This document shows, in pieces, positions 1 through 10,847 of a DNA stretch of 64,000 nt. Every line of letters starts with the position of its first letter. Within the stretch, counting starts at the first letter, position 1. Made by a program: the position numbers and the translations under genes. Source of the DNA: Craterostigma plantagineum (Eukaryota; Streptophyta; Magnoliopsida; Lamiales; Linderniaceae); the NCBI GenBank assembly GCA_027422505.1, contig JAPQWV010000366.1, forward strand, positions 496,001 to 560,000, given 5' to 3'. Under the pieces are notes generated by a model. The model saw nothing but the letters and a program-made list of their open reading frames with translations. It was not told the origin of the DNA and made no database searches.

Positions 1-72
1 GACTTGCGCAGGTCGTACTACGCCCGACGAGGACAAACAGCGCGGAAACGCAATCAAGTACAAAGGGGAGAT
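1..72 (+). pseudogene. 3' coding end and polypurine tract of element A, copy 1
   Basis: The first 72 bases match the last stretch of the reading frame of the longer copy at 22659-23096: both have the same cttgcgcaggtcgt and cccgacgaggaca blocks and a purine-rich run just before the LTR. The copy enters from outside the window, so only its C-terminal codons and polypurine tract are visible. It shows that element A is repeated in this genome. Confidence 0.7.
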
Positions 73-421
73 TGAAGAGTATCAATTTTAATTGTGCTTG
101 ATTTCATTAGTTGTCCTCGTAATTTGGTCTTTTCTTATATTTGTCCTTAGATTAGGACTAGTTAGATATTTATACCAAGTGTGTTTGTTATAAATACTTT
201 GTAATCAATCGCAATCAATAGAGAAAATTTTAGAAATTGATACGAAAGGCTTGCAATTCAATTTCTAGAGAGAGAAACAATAGTAACTTTCTCACTCTAC
301 TCGAATTCTCTCTCTTGTTCTACATTTGAGTTTTTCGATCGAATCTTAATGTCAAACATTATCATCAAATTACTTAGAATTCATGCCTAGGATCATAGAG
401 TTGTTAATCGTAGGACATAAC
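73..421 (+). mobile_element. 3' LTR of element A, copy 1
   Basis: About 349 bp beginning TGAAGAG and ending ACATAACA (TG...CA ends). It aligns by eye along most of its length with the reverse complement of 18809-19156 and with 23092-23290, sharing ATCAATTTTAATTGTG, the AGGACTAGTT block, the ATTTATACCAAG block and TTCTAGAGAGAGAAA. No primer binding site follows it, which fits a 3' LTR. The TATAAATA stretch in its middle is a likely promoter box. Confidence 0.75.
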
Positions 422-2110
422 AAAAATGACTTTAAGTTTTATAAAATTGAATCATGTCCTACATGACTCAATTTTGTTTGGTTCCTTTGTTTTTAAATAA
501 TCAAATGACTAGATATTGTCCCACAAATTTAACAAAAAACACAATGGACGAATTTGGACTTTATTTTGACAAATTTTGACCAAAAACTGTCAGTTCACGG
601 CCTCGTCCATAGCCATTCACAGCCGTGACGTGCTCTTAGCTCACTTCTGCGGCCTTCACGGCGTGAGACAAGGCCTTCACGGCCGTGACACTCTCGGGGC
701 ACAAAATAAGCTCACTACTATGCTTCACGGCCTAGGACAGTGCCTTTCACGGCCGTGACGCTTTCGGCAGCTTTGCGACAGTGTAGTATTTCTCTCTGAT
801 TAAGGGGTAAACGATGTTCGGGACCCGAAATCTTAACCATAGAAAGGGATTCTCAATCTGAGGTCTAGATTGGGAGATACGAATTTCTGAATCCGTTGCT
901 ACTTTTCAGGCGGGCTTCACAACCGTCCGAGCCTTACGCGTGGTTATGCACCCTATTTCCGGTCCATTCTTCATCGTTTCGTTCCGCAAATGTAAGTCCA
1001 TGTAAATATAGTTTCTAAAACTTATATTTAACGTTTCATTACTGACTCCAAGCTCGTTAGATAATAACACATCTCACTTTATCAGATACTGTCTCAGTTA
1101 TCCTTGCGCGACTCTCTTGGTTCGTCTCAACCCAGCAAGGGAGGAATCCAAGAATTCGGTAAGCACCTAACCAATCCCGTGGTACCGAATAGATCCCGTG
1201 TTGAGTACGATCTTCGATCTACGAACCGAGTATAGATTATCGTCGTACGTATAGACCATTCACTTATGTTCCAGCCGAGTGAGAGCCATAGTAATGTAAA
1301 ACTCACTAACCCGACACTATGTCTAATTCGTGATGATGAAATTTCTAAACTACACTCCATGTCCCACGTGAGTTAGTTTTTATACTTTGCAAAGATTCCG
1401 TAATTCCTCGTCCCCGAATATGCATAGGACATATACCTCGATTACTTGCGAGGTTGTGAATCCCTCATGACTTTCAATGCCCAGCAGTTGCACTTCGTTG
1501 TCAAGACCGCATGTTGCCGCTGACCCATGTTCAACTAAAACAAGGTGGGCCTAGCAAACTAATGACAAGTCAGGACCCGAAGCCAACTCTATCAATGACC
1601 CTTCGATCTAAGGTCCACGTACACTACTATAGTCAATCGATCGATCATTGACGCTCAGCGAGTAATTAGCCATGTGATCGTTGATTACGAGTCATGTCCA
1701 AATAAAAGCTAAACCCCGATTCAACTCATATCAATGTTACGACCTCCCACTTCCAAAGTGAATGGCTGACACAACCATTTTAGATTCGTCAACAAATAAG
1801 TCATGATCGATATTCAGTCACCCTACTGAAGTATAAGACTTATGGACTAATATAATATCCGAAATAATAGCTCACCGGGGCCCCCTCTCTCGTCCCATGA
1901 GAATCAGTGACTAATGGGCTTTATTTATTTATCGTCTCACCGGATGCCTAGTAAGACTGGATAGGTAAATGAATAATATGCCTTTTGTAAATTCCATAAA
2001 TAAATATGTGAATACAATATCCAAATATTAAAGTGTGAATAATAGGTTCATGTTTATGCCCTATTATTCATTACATCCTCGAATGGCATTCCGAGGGCAT
2101 ATCCCCAACA
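422..2110 (-). repeat. LTR-like repeat with palindromic TCACGGCCGTGA array
   Basis: No convincing reading frame is present. The right end, read on the minus strand, starts TGTTGGGGATATGCCC, a common kind of plant LTR start, so this may be a solo or broken minus-strand LTR of up to about 1.7 kb. The left border is unclear and no target duplication was found. Positions 594-760 hold irregular copies of TTCACGGCC(GTGA) with perfect 12 bp palindromes at 677-688 and 747-758. The short ORFs here cross repeats and are not believed to be genes. Confidence 0.4.
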
Positions 2111-3590
2111 ACTTCAACTCCGTATGTGCCATGACCGCTCGATGACATTGGTCCTTTGACTGTTGGTTTTTAAACTCCTTGTAGAAGTTAGGATGCATAA
2201 GGCAAAAACGATGAACACCTCTAATTGATTTTCATATAGCAAGTCCATATCAGATTTAATCCAGCATGACGATCTGAGTTTAAACAGACTTCCTCATTTT
2301 CAACACGTACAAATTCAATAAGTGCAAAAACCAGTACCAAGATTCACGGGTTTCTACATCCACGATCGAGAATGCTAGTAGAAAGACGTTCTGGTTAGCA
2401 TCGCCACAGCAATCAATATCTTATGCTTATATTTCGTGTAAAGATGAGTTTCGTCTACGCATACTACCTTTCGACAATGTTGAAAACCATCTATGCAAGG
2501 TTTAAAGCTCTAGAAATGTATCGTAGAATATTTTGATTATTTTTCGTGATACTCCACTCACAGTCGTGCCCCAATTTTGTGCTTGTATGGCTTTGATGGA
2601 TTTTGGTAGTTGTTGGATGGAACTCTCCCACATACCATATACGATCCTCATCGCACGCTTTAAACCTCTCCACGCTTGAAGATAAGACATGTAGGCATTG
2701 TTGCCTTTGACCCTTTGTATAACATCCTTTGGAAGATATTGGGGATTGACCCGAACAACGAAAATCAACATCCTGGAGATGTTACGATGTGGGCTTGACA
2801 AATCATTCATTAAGCATGTGTGCTCGCCAGGATACCTTGTTATTATTCAGTAACCTTTCTTCTTTTGTGGCATGCACGTAGCCTCCACACGCAGGTTGGA
2901 CTATGGTTGCAGGTAATGTGCCAGAATGCGCTGCTACTCTCCAAAACCCGGTATTCTCTTTTTGCATTGAGTGAGTAATCGCTGACTGCACTTTTTAAAT
3001 GTAATTTGCTCTGTAAGATCATCTTAAGTTCAAGATGACCTTCGTTCTCGAGAATGAATCAAGTCCTCCATAGTCATTGTCATTTGCTTCTGTAGCCATC
3101 TGATAAGCCTCATAAAATGATACAGTCGGATGTAGTTCTCTTTGAATTTGTGACGAAGTTGGTTGATGTTCGACATTCGGTTCATCATCATCTTCATAGT
3201 CAACAGGATCCGGTAGATATTCTAATCCGCCGCCAACATCATCCGCTCGGAGTCACTCACTTCCTTTTCATTCCCTGGCTCAATGGGATCATCAGGAGGA
3301 ACGATTGTTGATGGATCTGCTTCGTCGAATTGAGTTTGATAATATGCAGATTGGTCTAATACAGGTTCTTCATATGTGAGGGTTTGATTGAAATCAAATG
3401 AAATTTATGTGTTGGACTGGCTCGACGAAAATATGCAAGTAGTTGAAGCTAGAATCTAGATGAAAGAAGAACTCAACATTGTGATCGGTTTTGGCCTCCA
3501 AGAGTGTATGAACAACTCTGTTGAATCGCTTGTGCTCATTCTTCGCATATATTTTAAGAAAGAAATTATTATATTGACTCATACAACGTC
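2105..3590 (-). pseudogene. Mutator-like (MULE/MuDR) transposase relic
   Basis: Read on the minus strand, this is the usual order of a plant MuDR transposase: an acidic linker (about 3380-3070), the zinc-ribbon-like block starting near LQSAITHSMQK with CGGYVHA (2990-2805), the block NISRMLI...LQAWRGLKRAM...YGMWESS...LPK (2810-2560), the catalytic-domain start CIDGFQHCRKVVCVDETHLY (about 2495-2435) with its DET acidic site, and HRFCLMHPNFYKEFKNQQ-like sequence (about 2200-2140). The frame is broken several times and the C-terminal half with the later acidic residues and SWIM zinc finger is missing. In family members the protein cuts and joins element ends; this copy cannot. The family call rests on motif order recognised by eye. 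Confidence 0.75.
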
Positions 3591-3950
3591 GTACATCAAA
3601 TGAAGAAGTTGGAGAAAATTTGTATGACGGGATAATCTTCTACATGCAATGTGATTAATACTATATGAGACTTCATCACCATTTTATTGTATCTCACCAC
3701 CAAAATATATGATTACTTGAACGATATGAGTAGACATAGTGCAATGAGTAGATAATCTTATATTGACTCATACAACGCCGCACGATGGACTTATTTATAG
3801 GCAAAATTTCTCGCACAGTGTTGAATTGTTACAAAACTGATATGACATATCGCAAACGTCTTTTAAACAGGATGTGGCCAATCAATGGTACATTACTGAA
3901 AAGCTGCAGCGAAATCGTTTTCGAGTTATCAATGCAAATTTTTTGAATAC
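3411..3950 (-). repeat. 5' block of the MULE, direct-repeat copy 1
   Basis: This stretch of about 540 bp, which includes the first part of the transposase frame (shared phrases such as FFLKIYAKNE and VVHTLLEAK) and the sequence upstream of it, recurs at 4859-5328 plus 6486-6545 in the same orientation with roughly ten percent differences. It keeps the uninterrupted version of the site (caatggtacattactg) where copy 2 holds an insertion. Confidence 0.75.
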
Positions 3951-4858
3951 AGAAAAAAATAATAAAACAAAAACATTGGCCTAGACGCACCATCGCAGCT
4001 CCTCGCCGGAAAACCGTTGCACTGCCTCATACGGCCACCTCCCACAGATGTCACTGAGCGCAGCCACCATGGTACCACCACTTACAAATCGCTCACGTCG
4101 CCACTGCCCAATGCCCACCACGGCACCAGTGGTGGAGCCACTCACTCAAAATCGGTACTTTCTCCTATATAGATGCATCTGCAACCCTTTTTCTGGCCCA
4201 CGTGTCTTTTCTCGTTTCTTTAACTTCAATCGCACTCGCATAATCATTCCCAATCTCAACTATGTTTTCTACGTTCCTCTAACTCCTTGTTATTCTCTTG
4301 CTGACCATTTCTACTGCTCCCACAACACTACTTTCATTAATAGATGTTGAATTCATCAAAGTCTCGTTAGCCTTCTCAGAATTTTTGGTAACTCTTCTAC
4401 CCAATCTCCCCCTTTCCATTTCGCCGTCCATGTTTGTGCCTTCGTCGATCTCACTAGCTGAAACTTTCTCCTCATTCTTGTGCTGCAACATGAACTTGTG
4501 TAACCCTTCGCTTTTTGCCTTATCTCAGCGATCATCTCATCGATATCGACGATTTGGTTTTGAAGATTAACTTCCAAATAATCTAGCCATTCCCCTAAGG
4601 TCATCGTATCTAAATCGGAGATCAATTCCCTCCTATGCTTGATCTTCTCTAACGCCTGATGTACCAGTGACTTCAGCTTCACCTTGTTTCTCGACGCTGA
4701 TTTCTTCAGCATCATAGCCAATATCAGCTCCCTTTTTAGTAATTCCACATTAGGTCACTTTCCAAAATCAGTACTTTCTCCTCTATAGATGTATCTGTAA
4801 CCTTTTTCCTGCCCCGTGCGTCTTCTCGTTTCTTTAACTCCAATCGCACTCACACTGC
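3951..4858. repeat. Spacer between the two MULE 5' blocks, bounded by an internal 90 bp direct repeat
   Basis: Positions 4148-4238 and 4763-4852 are near-identical direct repeats (gtactttctcctntatag... to ...aactncaatcgcactc). The DNA between them, 4239-4762, has a 130-codon minus-strand frame (4748-4356) rich in Lys, Leu and Glu. I do not recognise its product. It could be a captured host fragment or chance. The repeat pair looks like a secondary duplication. Confidence 0.5.
4356..4748 (-). CDS. Unrecognised 130 aa frame between direct repeats
   Basis: An open frame of 130 codons with a helical-looking, charged N-terminal half (residues 1-85, many Lys/Glu/Leu, e.g. LGEWLDYLEVNLQNQIVDID) and a Ser/Arg/Trp-rich C-terminal part. 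No motif, signal peptide or membrane segment is apparent. It lies between 90 bp direct repeats inside a transposon-derived region, so it may be a fragment captured by the MULE. Treat it as hypothetical. Confidence 0.2.
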   Translation of the reverse strand: MELLKRELILAMMLKKSASRNKVKLKSLVHQALEKIKHRRELISDLDTMTLGEWLDYLEVNLQNQIVDIDEMIAEIRQKAKGYTSSCCSTRMRRKFQLVRSTKAQTWTAKWKGGDWVEELPKILRRLTRL

Positions 4859-5328
4859 GTTGGACTGGCTCGACGAAAATATGCAAGCAGTTGAAGCCAG
4901 AATCTGGATGGAAGAGAACTCAACATCTTGATCGGTTTGGCCTCCAAGAGTGTATGAACAACCATGTCGAATCGCTCGTACTCATTCTTCGCATATATTT
5001 TAAGAAAGAAAGTATTGCTATCGACTCCTACAACATCGTATAGCAAAGAAAGAAGTTGGAGAAAATTTGTTATGACGGGGTAATCTTCTATATGCAATGG
5101 GATTAATACTATATGAGACTTCATAACCATTTTGTTGTATCTCACCACCAAAATATATGATTACTTGAATGTTATGAATAGACATAGTGTATTGTTGAGG
5201 CTGATATGAAGAACCGCATGGAGTTATTTATAGGCAAAATTTCTGACGCAGTGCTGAATGGTCACAAAACTGATATGGCATACGCAAACGTATTTTAAAC
5301 AGAATGTGACCAATCAATGATAGTTACT

Positions 5329-6485
5329 AGGGGCGAATCTACATTATGGCCGGGGGGCCATGGCCCCTCCGGGAAATTTTCGAAAACGTTAGTACTATGT
5401 ATATATTATGAATATATATTTGCATAACACATGATTTATGATTATAATGTATGGAATAGATGAGTATTACAATCGCGGGAATGCAAATAGTTTCTACTGT
5501 TTTTCTTTACCTTCTTTTTCCTCTTATTTTTACCTGTCTTTTTATTTTACTTATTTACCTTTTAGTTCTCTACTAACCTACTCAATAATTTCAGTTCTTT
5601 TAAATTAATTTATTATTGAATTCTTAAAATTCTAATATTGATATTTTTACTTTTTAGTCTTATTCAACACTTTTTGTTCTTTTTAACTTTCTCTTGGTTT
5701 GTCTAATTCAACAATTTAAATTCTTTTAACTAATGTTTGTTCTTTTTAACTTTTCTATCCTTTTAAGGCTATAATAATTTAATTATTTTTTTACATACTT
5801 TAACTATCTTTTTCCTCGGTAATATATAGTTTGTTAGGTATTTATTTAATACTTCCTCTGTCCAACATATTACTTTCCAAAAACTAGTGAGCACGCAATT
5901 AAGAAATATCTAATTAATTCACTAATTATTGCACCAAAACTTCCTCTCCATCCTCATTTAATAATTTTAAACACAATTCAAATTTTAAACTTCATCTATC
6001 TCCTCATTTGATACTCGTTTAGTTTAATTATTTGAATAATTTTTTTACTAAAAATACGGGAAGAATTATGTGGGACACCCGAAATAGAAAGATAGGAAGA
6101 AATAATGGGACGGAGGAAGTAGCTAATTTCATTTTGATTTATTTTCTAATAATTTTCATTATATATTTAGAATTTCTTCCTTTATACGCTCTATATCATA
6201 CACGATCATATCAGGCTTAGAGATATTAATATTGTGAGGCGTTCTCGTTGTTCGAGTTCCACCGATGATTTTTTATGTGTCTTTGGTTGATATTTCGTAT
6301 TGATTGTCCTAAATTTTTTTATATGATCATATATTTCACGTGTTTCAATTAAAAAATCTTTTCAATGGATAAATTATCCATTTAGAAAATGAATGAATAT
6401 ATATTTCTACGTTAACCCCTTTACGAGCGCAAATTTTATATCCCCCCCCCCCCCCCAAAAAAAAGTATTTTTGGATCCGCCCCTG
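5329..6485. mobile_element. Non-autonomous hAT-like element nested in MULE copy 2
   Basis: The ends form an inverted repeat: left AGGGGCGAATCTA, right (reverse complement) CAGGGGCGGATCCA, the kind of terminus seen in plant hAT-type elements. The flanks tagttact and tacattact look like a slightly decayed 8-9 bp target duplication, and the paralogous empty site at about 3890 confirms the insertion. The interior is AT-rich with no transposase, a C homopolymer at 6442-6456, and a nested MITE. Confidence 0.65.
5852..6119. mobile_element. Stowaway-like MITE nested in the hAT-like element
   Basis: 268 bp with terminal inverted repeats: left CTTCCTCTGTCCAAC, right (reverse complement) CTTCCTCCGTCCCAT. 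It is flanked by TA at 5850-5851 and 6120-6121. The CTCCGTCCCA core and TA target are hallmarks of Stowaway (Tc1/mariner-derived) MITEs. No coding capacity. Confidence 0.7.
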
Positions 6486-6589
6486 TACATTACTGAAAGC
6501 TGCATGAATAATCGTTGTCGACTTATCAATGCAAATTTTTTGAATGATAAATTATACAAATAACATATCAATGACAACTATTAACGAGG

Positions 6590-6820
6590 ATGTGATGCAT
6601 CGTGAAATTTCTGAAAAAGCTATTGATATGTGACGTCTCACTGTGAAATTTCTGAAAATGATATGCGACATTTCACTGTGAAATTTCTGAAAATGATATG
6701 CGACATTTCACTGTGAAATTTCTCAAAAGCTATTGATATGTGACATCTCACTGTAAGGTTTCTGGAAAAGCTATTGATATGTGATGTATCACTGCAAATT
6801 TCTGAAAAAGCTATTTATAA
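6590..6820. repeat. Tandem repeat, about six units of 34-43 bp
   Basis: Units follow the pattern gtgac(a/g)tntcactgtgaaatttctgaaaa with or without an added agctattgatat. Two central units are identical over more than 30 bases. The array lies between the MULE 5' block and the plant-mobile-domain relic. Confidence 0.7.
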
Positions 6821-7510
6821 TTGAACATGCAAGCACAACACTTCCCAACTGTAATTGCGGACCTCATCAATGCGCTCCAGAAATTGTAGGTAGTTCAGAT
6901 TAACTCGCGAGCCGCTCTTATCGGGAAACAAAACGCACCCAATTAACAACAGTGTATATCCATGTGCCCTTTCGTCGACTACGTCATCCGTACTGTCATC
7001 AGTAACTGGATTCTCCAATAACCAATTACTCAACGCTGTTACACTCACCGACGGGCTATCTAAATCTCGATCCTCTGGCGCAAATCCCTTCATCATACGA
7101 CAATGGTCCGACCATTGGACTCCTTGCATAAGCAACTGCAGTAACAGCGGCTCCCTCGATCGGTAAGCGCCATAAAGTACCAACATCAACAAGGTCACAG
7201 TGGCTTCTACTACAGAGAGATGAAAGGGTGTGTGTCTCGCTGTGCCATCGCTCAACTAAAGCTATGATGACATGCAGGTCTACCTTCTGAGATTTACAAC
7301 CATACACGCCGTAAAACCCCATCGACTCCAACTTTCAAAGTACGCGGATATAAAGCTCCCTCGGGGCCCGTTGTAACCCAAACTAAAACATCCAGACCTC
7401 TCGTTCGGAGGGTGTCTAGAAAATTCGCATCTCAAAAAATAAACGAAGAACGATGCGCCTGTTGTTGGTCAAGAAAAGACGAATCCCTCGGTCCATAAAG
7501 TGAAGTTTCG
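6815..7510 (-). pseudogene. Plant mobile domain (PMD/MAIN-like) relic
   Basis: Two overlapping minus-strand frames together give the aminotransferase-like plant mobile domain signature: a GFYGVYGCKSQKVDLH block, then ALVERWHSETHT, then FHLSVVEATVTL, then WRLPIEGAAVTA (the first part in the 7331-7056 frame, the second in 7255-6815), then the C-terminal block YTLLLIGCVLFPDKSGSRV followed by LNYLQFLERID and NYSWEVLCL. In intact members the ETHTFHLP...GEATITLQDV region is one frame; here frameshifts split it. PMD proteins occur both as host silencing factors (MAIN, MAIL) and inside transposons. Its position upstream of a MULE transposase on the same strand suggests a MULE-captured or gypsy-associated copy. 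Confidence 0.75.
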
Positions 7511-7619
7511 TCCACCTTGAAATAGAAAAAGATACAAATAGTATCTAAGTGCAGCATGATCAGTGTAGATGATTACCTTATTCACACCAGGTAAGAATGA
7601 ATTTATCTACTGCAATACC

Positions 7620-8527
7620 ACGGCTAGTAACTCTTTCTCAGTAGTAGCAAATTCCTCTGTGCATCGTCTAAGTTTTACTAGCGTAGTAAATAACCTGAAA
7701 TACCTTATCCTTGCGTTGTCCTAGAACCGCACCTACCGCACCATCGCTAGCATCGCACATCAGTATAAATGGAGTGACCAGTTTTTGTGCGACCATTTCT
7801 GGGGCTGTGGTGAGTTTCTCCTTTAAGGTTCGAAAAGCCTGCAGACAATCATCAGTGAAGTTAAAAACAGCATCTTTACAAGTAAATTAGATAAACGTTT
7901 AGCTATTTTGAAAAATCCTTTTTGAAGCGTCGATAGAATCCTGCGTGTGTCCCAAGAAGCTTCGAACTCCCTTTACTGACGTGGGTGGTGGCAACTGCTC
8001 AATCGCATCAACCTTGGCTCGATCCACCTCAATTCCTTTGTGCGATACCTTGTGCCCGAGAACTATACCTTCCTGTACCATAAAATGACACTTCTCCCAA
8101 TTTAAGACAAGGTTAGTCTCTTCACATCGTGATAGAGCAGATGCTAAATTATCAAGACATATATCAAATGTAGACCCAAATACAAAAAATCATCCATGAA
8201 TATCTCCATAAACTTCTCAACCATGTCATGAAAAATAGCAAGCATGCATCGCTGAAAAGTAGCTGGTGCATTACATAATCCGAATGGCATACGTCTATAT
8301 GCAAAAGTACCATAAGGACAAGTAAAAGTCGTCTTTTCCTGATCCTCGAGTGCAATAGAAATCTGATTGTAACCTAGACGCTCTACTTTGGGCTTGGCCG
8401 ACCTCCGATGAGGTGGGTTCGCTTCTAAGCTTGCTACGGTATCGGCCATTTCCTCGGACTCGTCTCCAACTAGGCATGCTTCCAATTTTTCCTTATTCCT
8501 GAAAATTTTAGATACTCCAGACCACAT
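7620..8527 (-). pseudogene. Gypsy reverse transcriptase/RNase H fragment
   Basis: The minus-strand frames contain LGYNQISIALEDQEKTTF and YGTFAYRRMPFGLCNAPATF, then the catalytic box FMDD (near 8195), then GIVLGHKVSHKGIEVDRAKV and VKGVRSFLGH, all standard order for gypsy reverse transcriptase and connection domains. Near 7780-7680 the minus strand reads like the RNase H start (MCDASDGAVGAVLGQ). Stops and shifts separate the pieces, and the N-terminal fingers region is damaged around 8480-8300. Not functional. Confidence 0.8.
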
Positions 8528-8669
8528 GCATCAATACTATCGATAAAGGAACAAGAATCATCATCTGGAGGGTGTTTCATTGCTTTATAAACATCAAATG
8601 TAACTTTCTCATCCCCAACCTGTAGGATGAGTTTACCATTACCAACATCAATAAGAGCTCTTGCCGTAT

Positions 8670-8935
8670 TCAGAAACGGTCTTCCTAAATTAGAGGCATG
8701 TCGGTGTCTTCTTCCATGTCTAGCACCACGAAATCGGTTGGGAAGTAATGCTCTCCAACATTCACTAGCACGTCCTCCACTACTCCTCGTGGGTATGTGA
8801 TCGATCTATCCGCTAGTTGGAGAATCGTAGATGTAGGCTTTGGCTCACCTATCCCTAGCTTTTTCAGAAGTGAAAAAGGTAGCAAGTTAATACTCGCTCC
8901 TAAATCACAAAGGACATTAGTAAATGATAATTAGC
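8670..8935 (-). pseudogene. Gypsy aspartic protease fragment
   Basis: The frame MLPFSLLKKLGIGEPKPTST with LADRSITYPRGVVEDVLV and FPTDFVVLDME matches the retropepsin region of Athila/Tat-type gypsy elements, where the LADRS...YPRG...EDV block follows the catalytic Asp box. It would process the Gag-Pol polyprotein. The upstream part with the DxGA site is not cleanly readable. Confidence 0.65.
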
Positions 8936-10643
8936 CTATGGATCAAGGAATAGAAAACTCCCCCTATCTTTGAGCTTTGGTGGTAGCTTCCTTTGTAACA
9001 CCGCAGAGCATTCTTCATTAAGGGCTATCGTCCCATATTGCTCTAGCTTGTTCCTGTTTGATAGCAACTCCTTGAAAAATTTGGCGTACTTTGGAATCTG
9101 TAAAAGAGCTTCACAAAAAGGAATGTTAATTTCTAACTTCCTAAAAATATTAATAAAGCGCTCGAAGTTCTTATTCGGTTTTCCTCTTCGTAATGCCGCG
9201 GGATATGGAGGTCGAATCTTGGCTGGTGGGAGTGGGTCGACCTTCTTTTCCACTGCGAGAGAATCTAGCTCGGTCTTCACTTCTTCATCCCGCTGGTCTT
9301 TGGTCGTGACCTTGCTTTCATCGTCGTTTTCGATCTCATTTGCTTCTTCTTCAACCTTGGTCTCCTTGGTTGATTCAAGCTTCTTTCCATTTCTCAGCTG
9401 AATGGCCTTAACGTGCTCTCGAGGGTTCTTTTCAGTGTCGCTTGGGAGTGTGCCTGGCTTGCGCTCGGACATTGAATTTGTTAGATGTCCTATTGTAGTC
9501 GCCAAACTTTGTATTGTGTCCTCTATCTTGTTGAATCGTTCGTCTATCTTACGACTCTGATCGCCTTGATAGCCTGCCAATTTCTCAAATGCTATCTCCC
9601 AATCGCTTTTTGGTTTTGTTGGTGGCCCACTCTGTTGATTTTGAGCTTCTTGAGGCTTTAAGTAGTGCGAGTTTCCGTACGACAAATTCGGCTGGCCTCG
9701 CCAGCTTGGGTCGTATGTGTTGGAGTACGCATTCTTTTGCCTACTGTGGATGTAGTTCACCGCCTCAGGGTCCCTGGAGTGTATTTCGTCTAATCTTTTA
9801 TGTATGGCTTCCAATTGCGCCTCCAACGAGCTACTTATCTCATGTACTCCAGCCGCCCGTCGGTCCAGGTCATGCTCAGTGTATCTTGCTGGGTAGGCTG
9901 CAATTCGCTCGATGGCCTGGAGTGCTTCCTCGTCGCCTAACTCCATAAAGTTTCGCGTGCATCCGCTGTCGACGATCCTTTTATTTGGTGTACTCAACCC
10001 TAAGAAAAATGACTGCATCTGGACGCTCAGGGGTATGCTGTGGTTCGGGCATTGTCGCAGAAGGCTCTTGTATCTACTCCATGCATCGCTCAGGGATTCG
10101 CCACCTTCTTGTTTGAAGTTCACTAGTAGGCTTCTAATCTCGCCGGTCCTTGACAATGGGTAATATTTGCCTAGAAAGCATTCCACTAGTTGCTCCCAAC
10201 TAGTGATAGATGCATGTGGCAATGATGAGAACCATTCAGAAGCCTTACCTGTCAAAGAAAAGGGAAAAAAATGTCAGTTTTATCACTTCTGTAGAGACGC
10301 CTGGATACTTAATAGTTCTGCAAATTTGAGTAAATTTCAAAATATGTGAATTTGCGTCCTCGTTTGTAAGCCCATGAAACTGTGTTGAACCCGTCACCAT
10401 CTGTATAGTAACGGGTTTAATCTCGAAATGATTATTTGGTCCCGGCGGGATGGCGATCTGGTCGCTATCATCGAAAATTCCTGGGAGCGCTCGACTTAGT
10501 GAAGTGGGCCGTGGAGGAACCATCTGTTCTTCCTCGTGTTCTTGATTGTCCATTCTCAGTCTACGATTTCGATTGTTACGCCGACACGTCGCTTCGATCT
10601 CTGCATCAAATAGCAATGGTACGTTCCTCGAGCTTCGTGTCAT
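8936..10643 (-). pseudogene. Gypsy Gag
   Basis: Two frames, 10643-10245 and 10255-8936 (439 codons), join across an A homopolymer near 10265, a simple frameshift. The second contains GKASEWFSSLP, SITSWEQLVECFLGKYYP, RSLLVNFKQEGGESLSDAWSRYK and LLRQCPNHSIP, the retrotransposon-gag core typical of Athila/Tat-like elements. A charged Lys/Glu-rich linker and the FCEALLQIPKYAKFFKELLS block at the C-terminus follow. No CCHC zinc knuckle is present, as usual for this group. In an active element this protein forms the virus-like particle. Confidence 0.8.
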
Positions 10644-10719
10644 GCACTAATAGGAATTGTCTGCAAAGGTGAAAAATCAGAGTAAGCAAATTGGCAAAAA
10701 ATATAATAAATAAAAAACA

Positions 10720-10725
10720 ATAATA

Positions 10726-10762
<37 letters not shown>
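10720..10762. repeat. (TAA)n microsatellite in the gypsy leader
   Basis: About fourteen near-perfect AAT/TAA triplets with one tag interruption. Confidence 0.95.
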
Positions 10763-10763
<1 letters not shown>

Positions 10764-10824
10764 CGACAAATAAAACGTCTAAACTAAAACTCAGAATAAA
10801 TCCTAAAACTAATAATATAGCTAT

Positions 10825-10841
10825 CCCCGGCAACGGCGCCA
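10825..10841 (-). promoter_or_regulatory. Gypsy primer binding site (tRNA-Asp type)
   Basis: On the minus strand the sequence TGGCGCCGTTGCCGGGG lies a few bases from the LTR end. This is the complement of the 3' end of plant tRNA-Asp and the usual primer site of Athila-type gypsy elements. It fixes the LTR border and the direction of the element. Confidence 0.85.
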
Positions 10842-10847
10842 AAAACT

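Larger units (their letters stand above)
4859..6545 (-). repeat. 5' block of the MULE, direct-repeat copy 2, interrupted by a transposon
   Basis: The second copy of 3411-3950. Its reading frame (about 5151-4834) is open for about 105 codons, longer than in copy 1. It is split at 5329 by a 1.16 kb element and resumes at 6486 with tacattactgaaagctgca. Comparison with copy 1 gives the pre-insertion sequence directly. Confidence 0.75.

Noticed and set aside
1127..1360. A 77-codon minus-strand frame
   Set aside because: No motif, lies in LTR-like repeat DNA, and has no codon or context support.
8970..10672. Plus-strand frames of 78-143 codons
   Set aside because: They are shadows of the minus-strand gypsy gag, which has clear family motifs.
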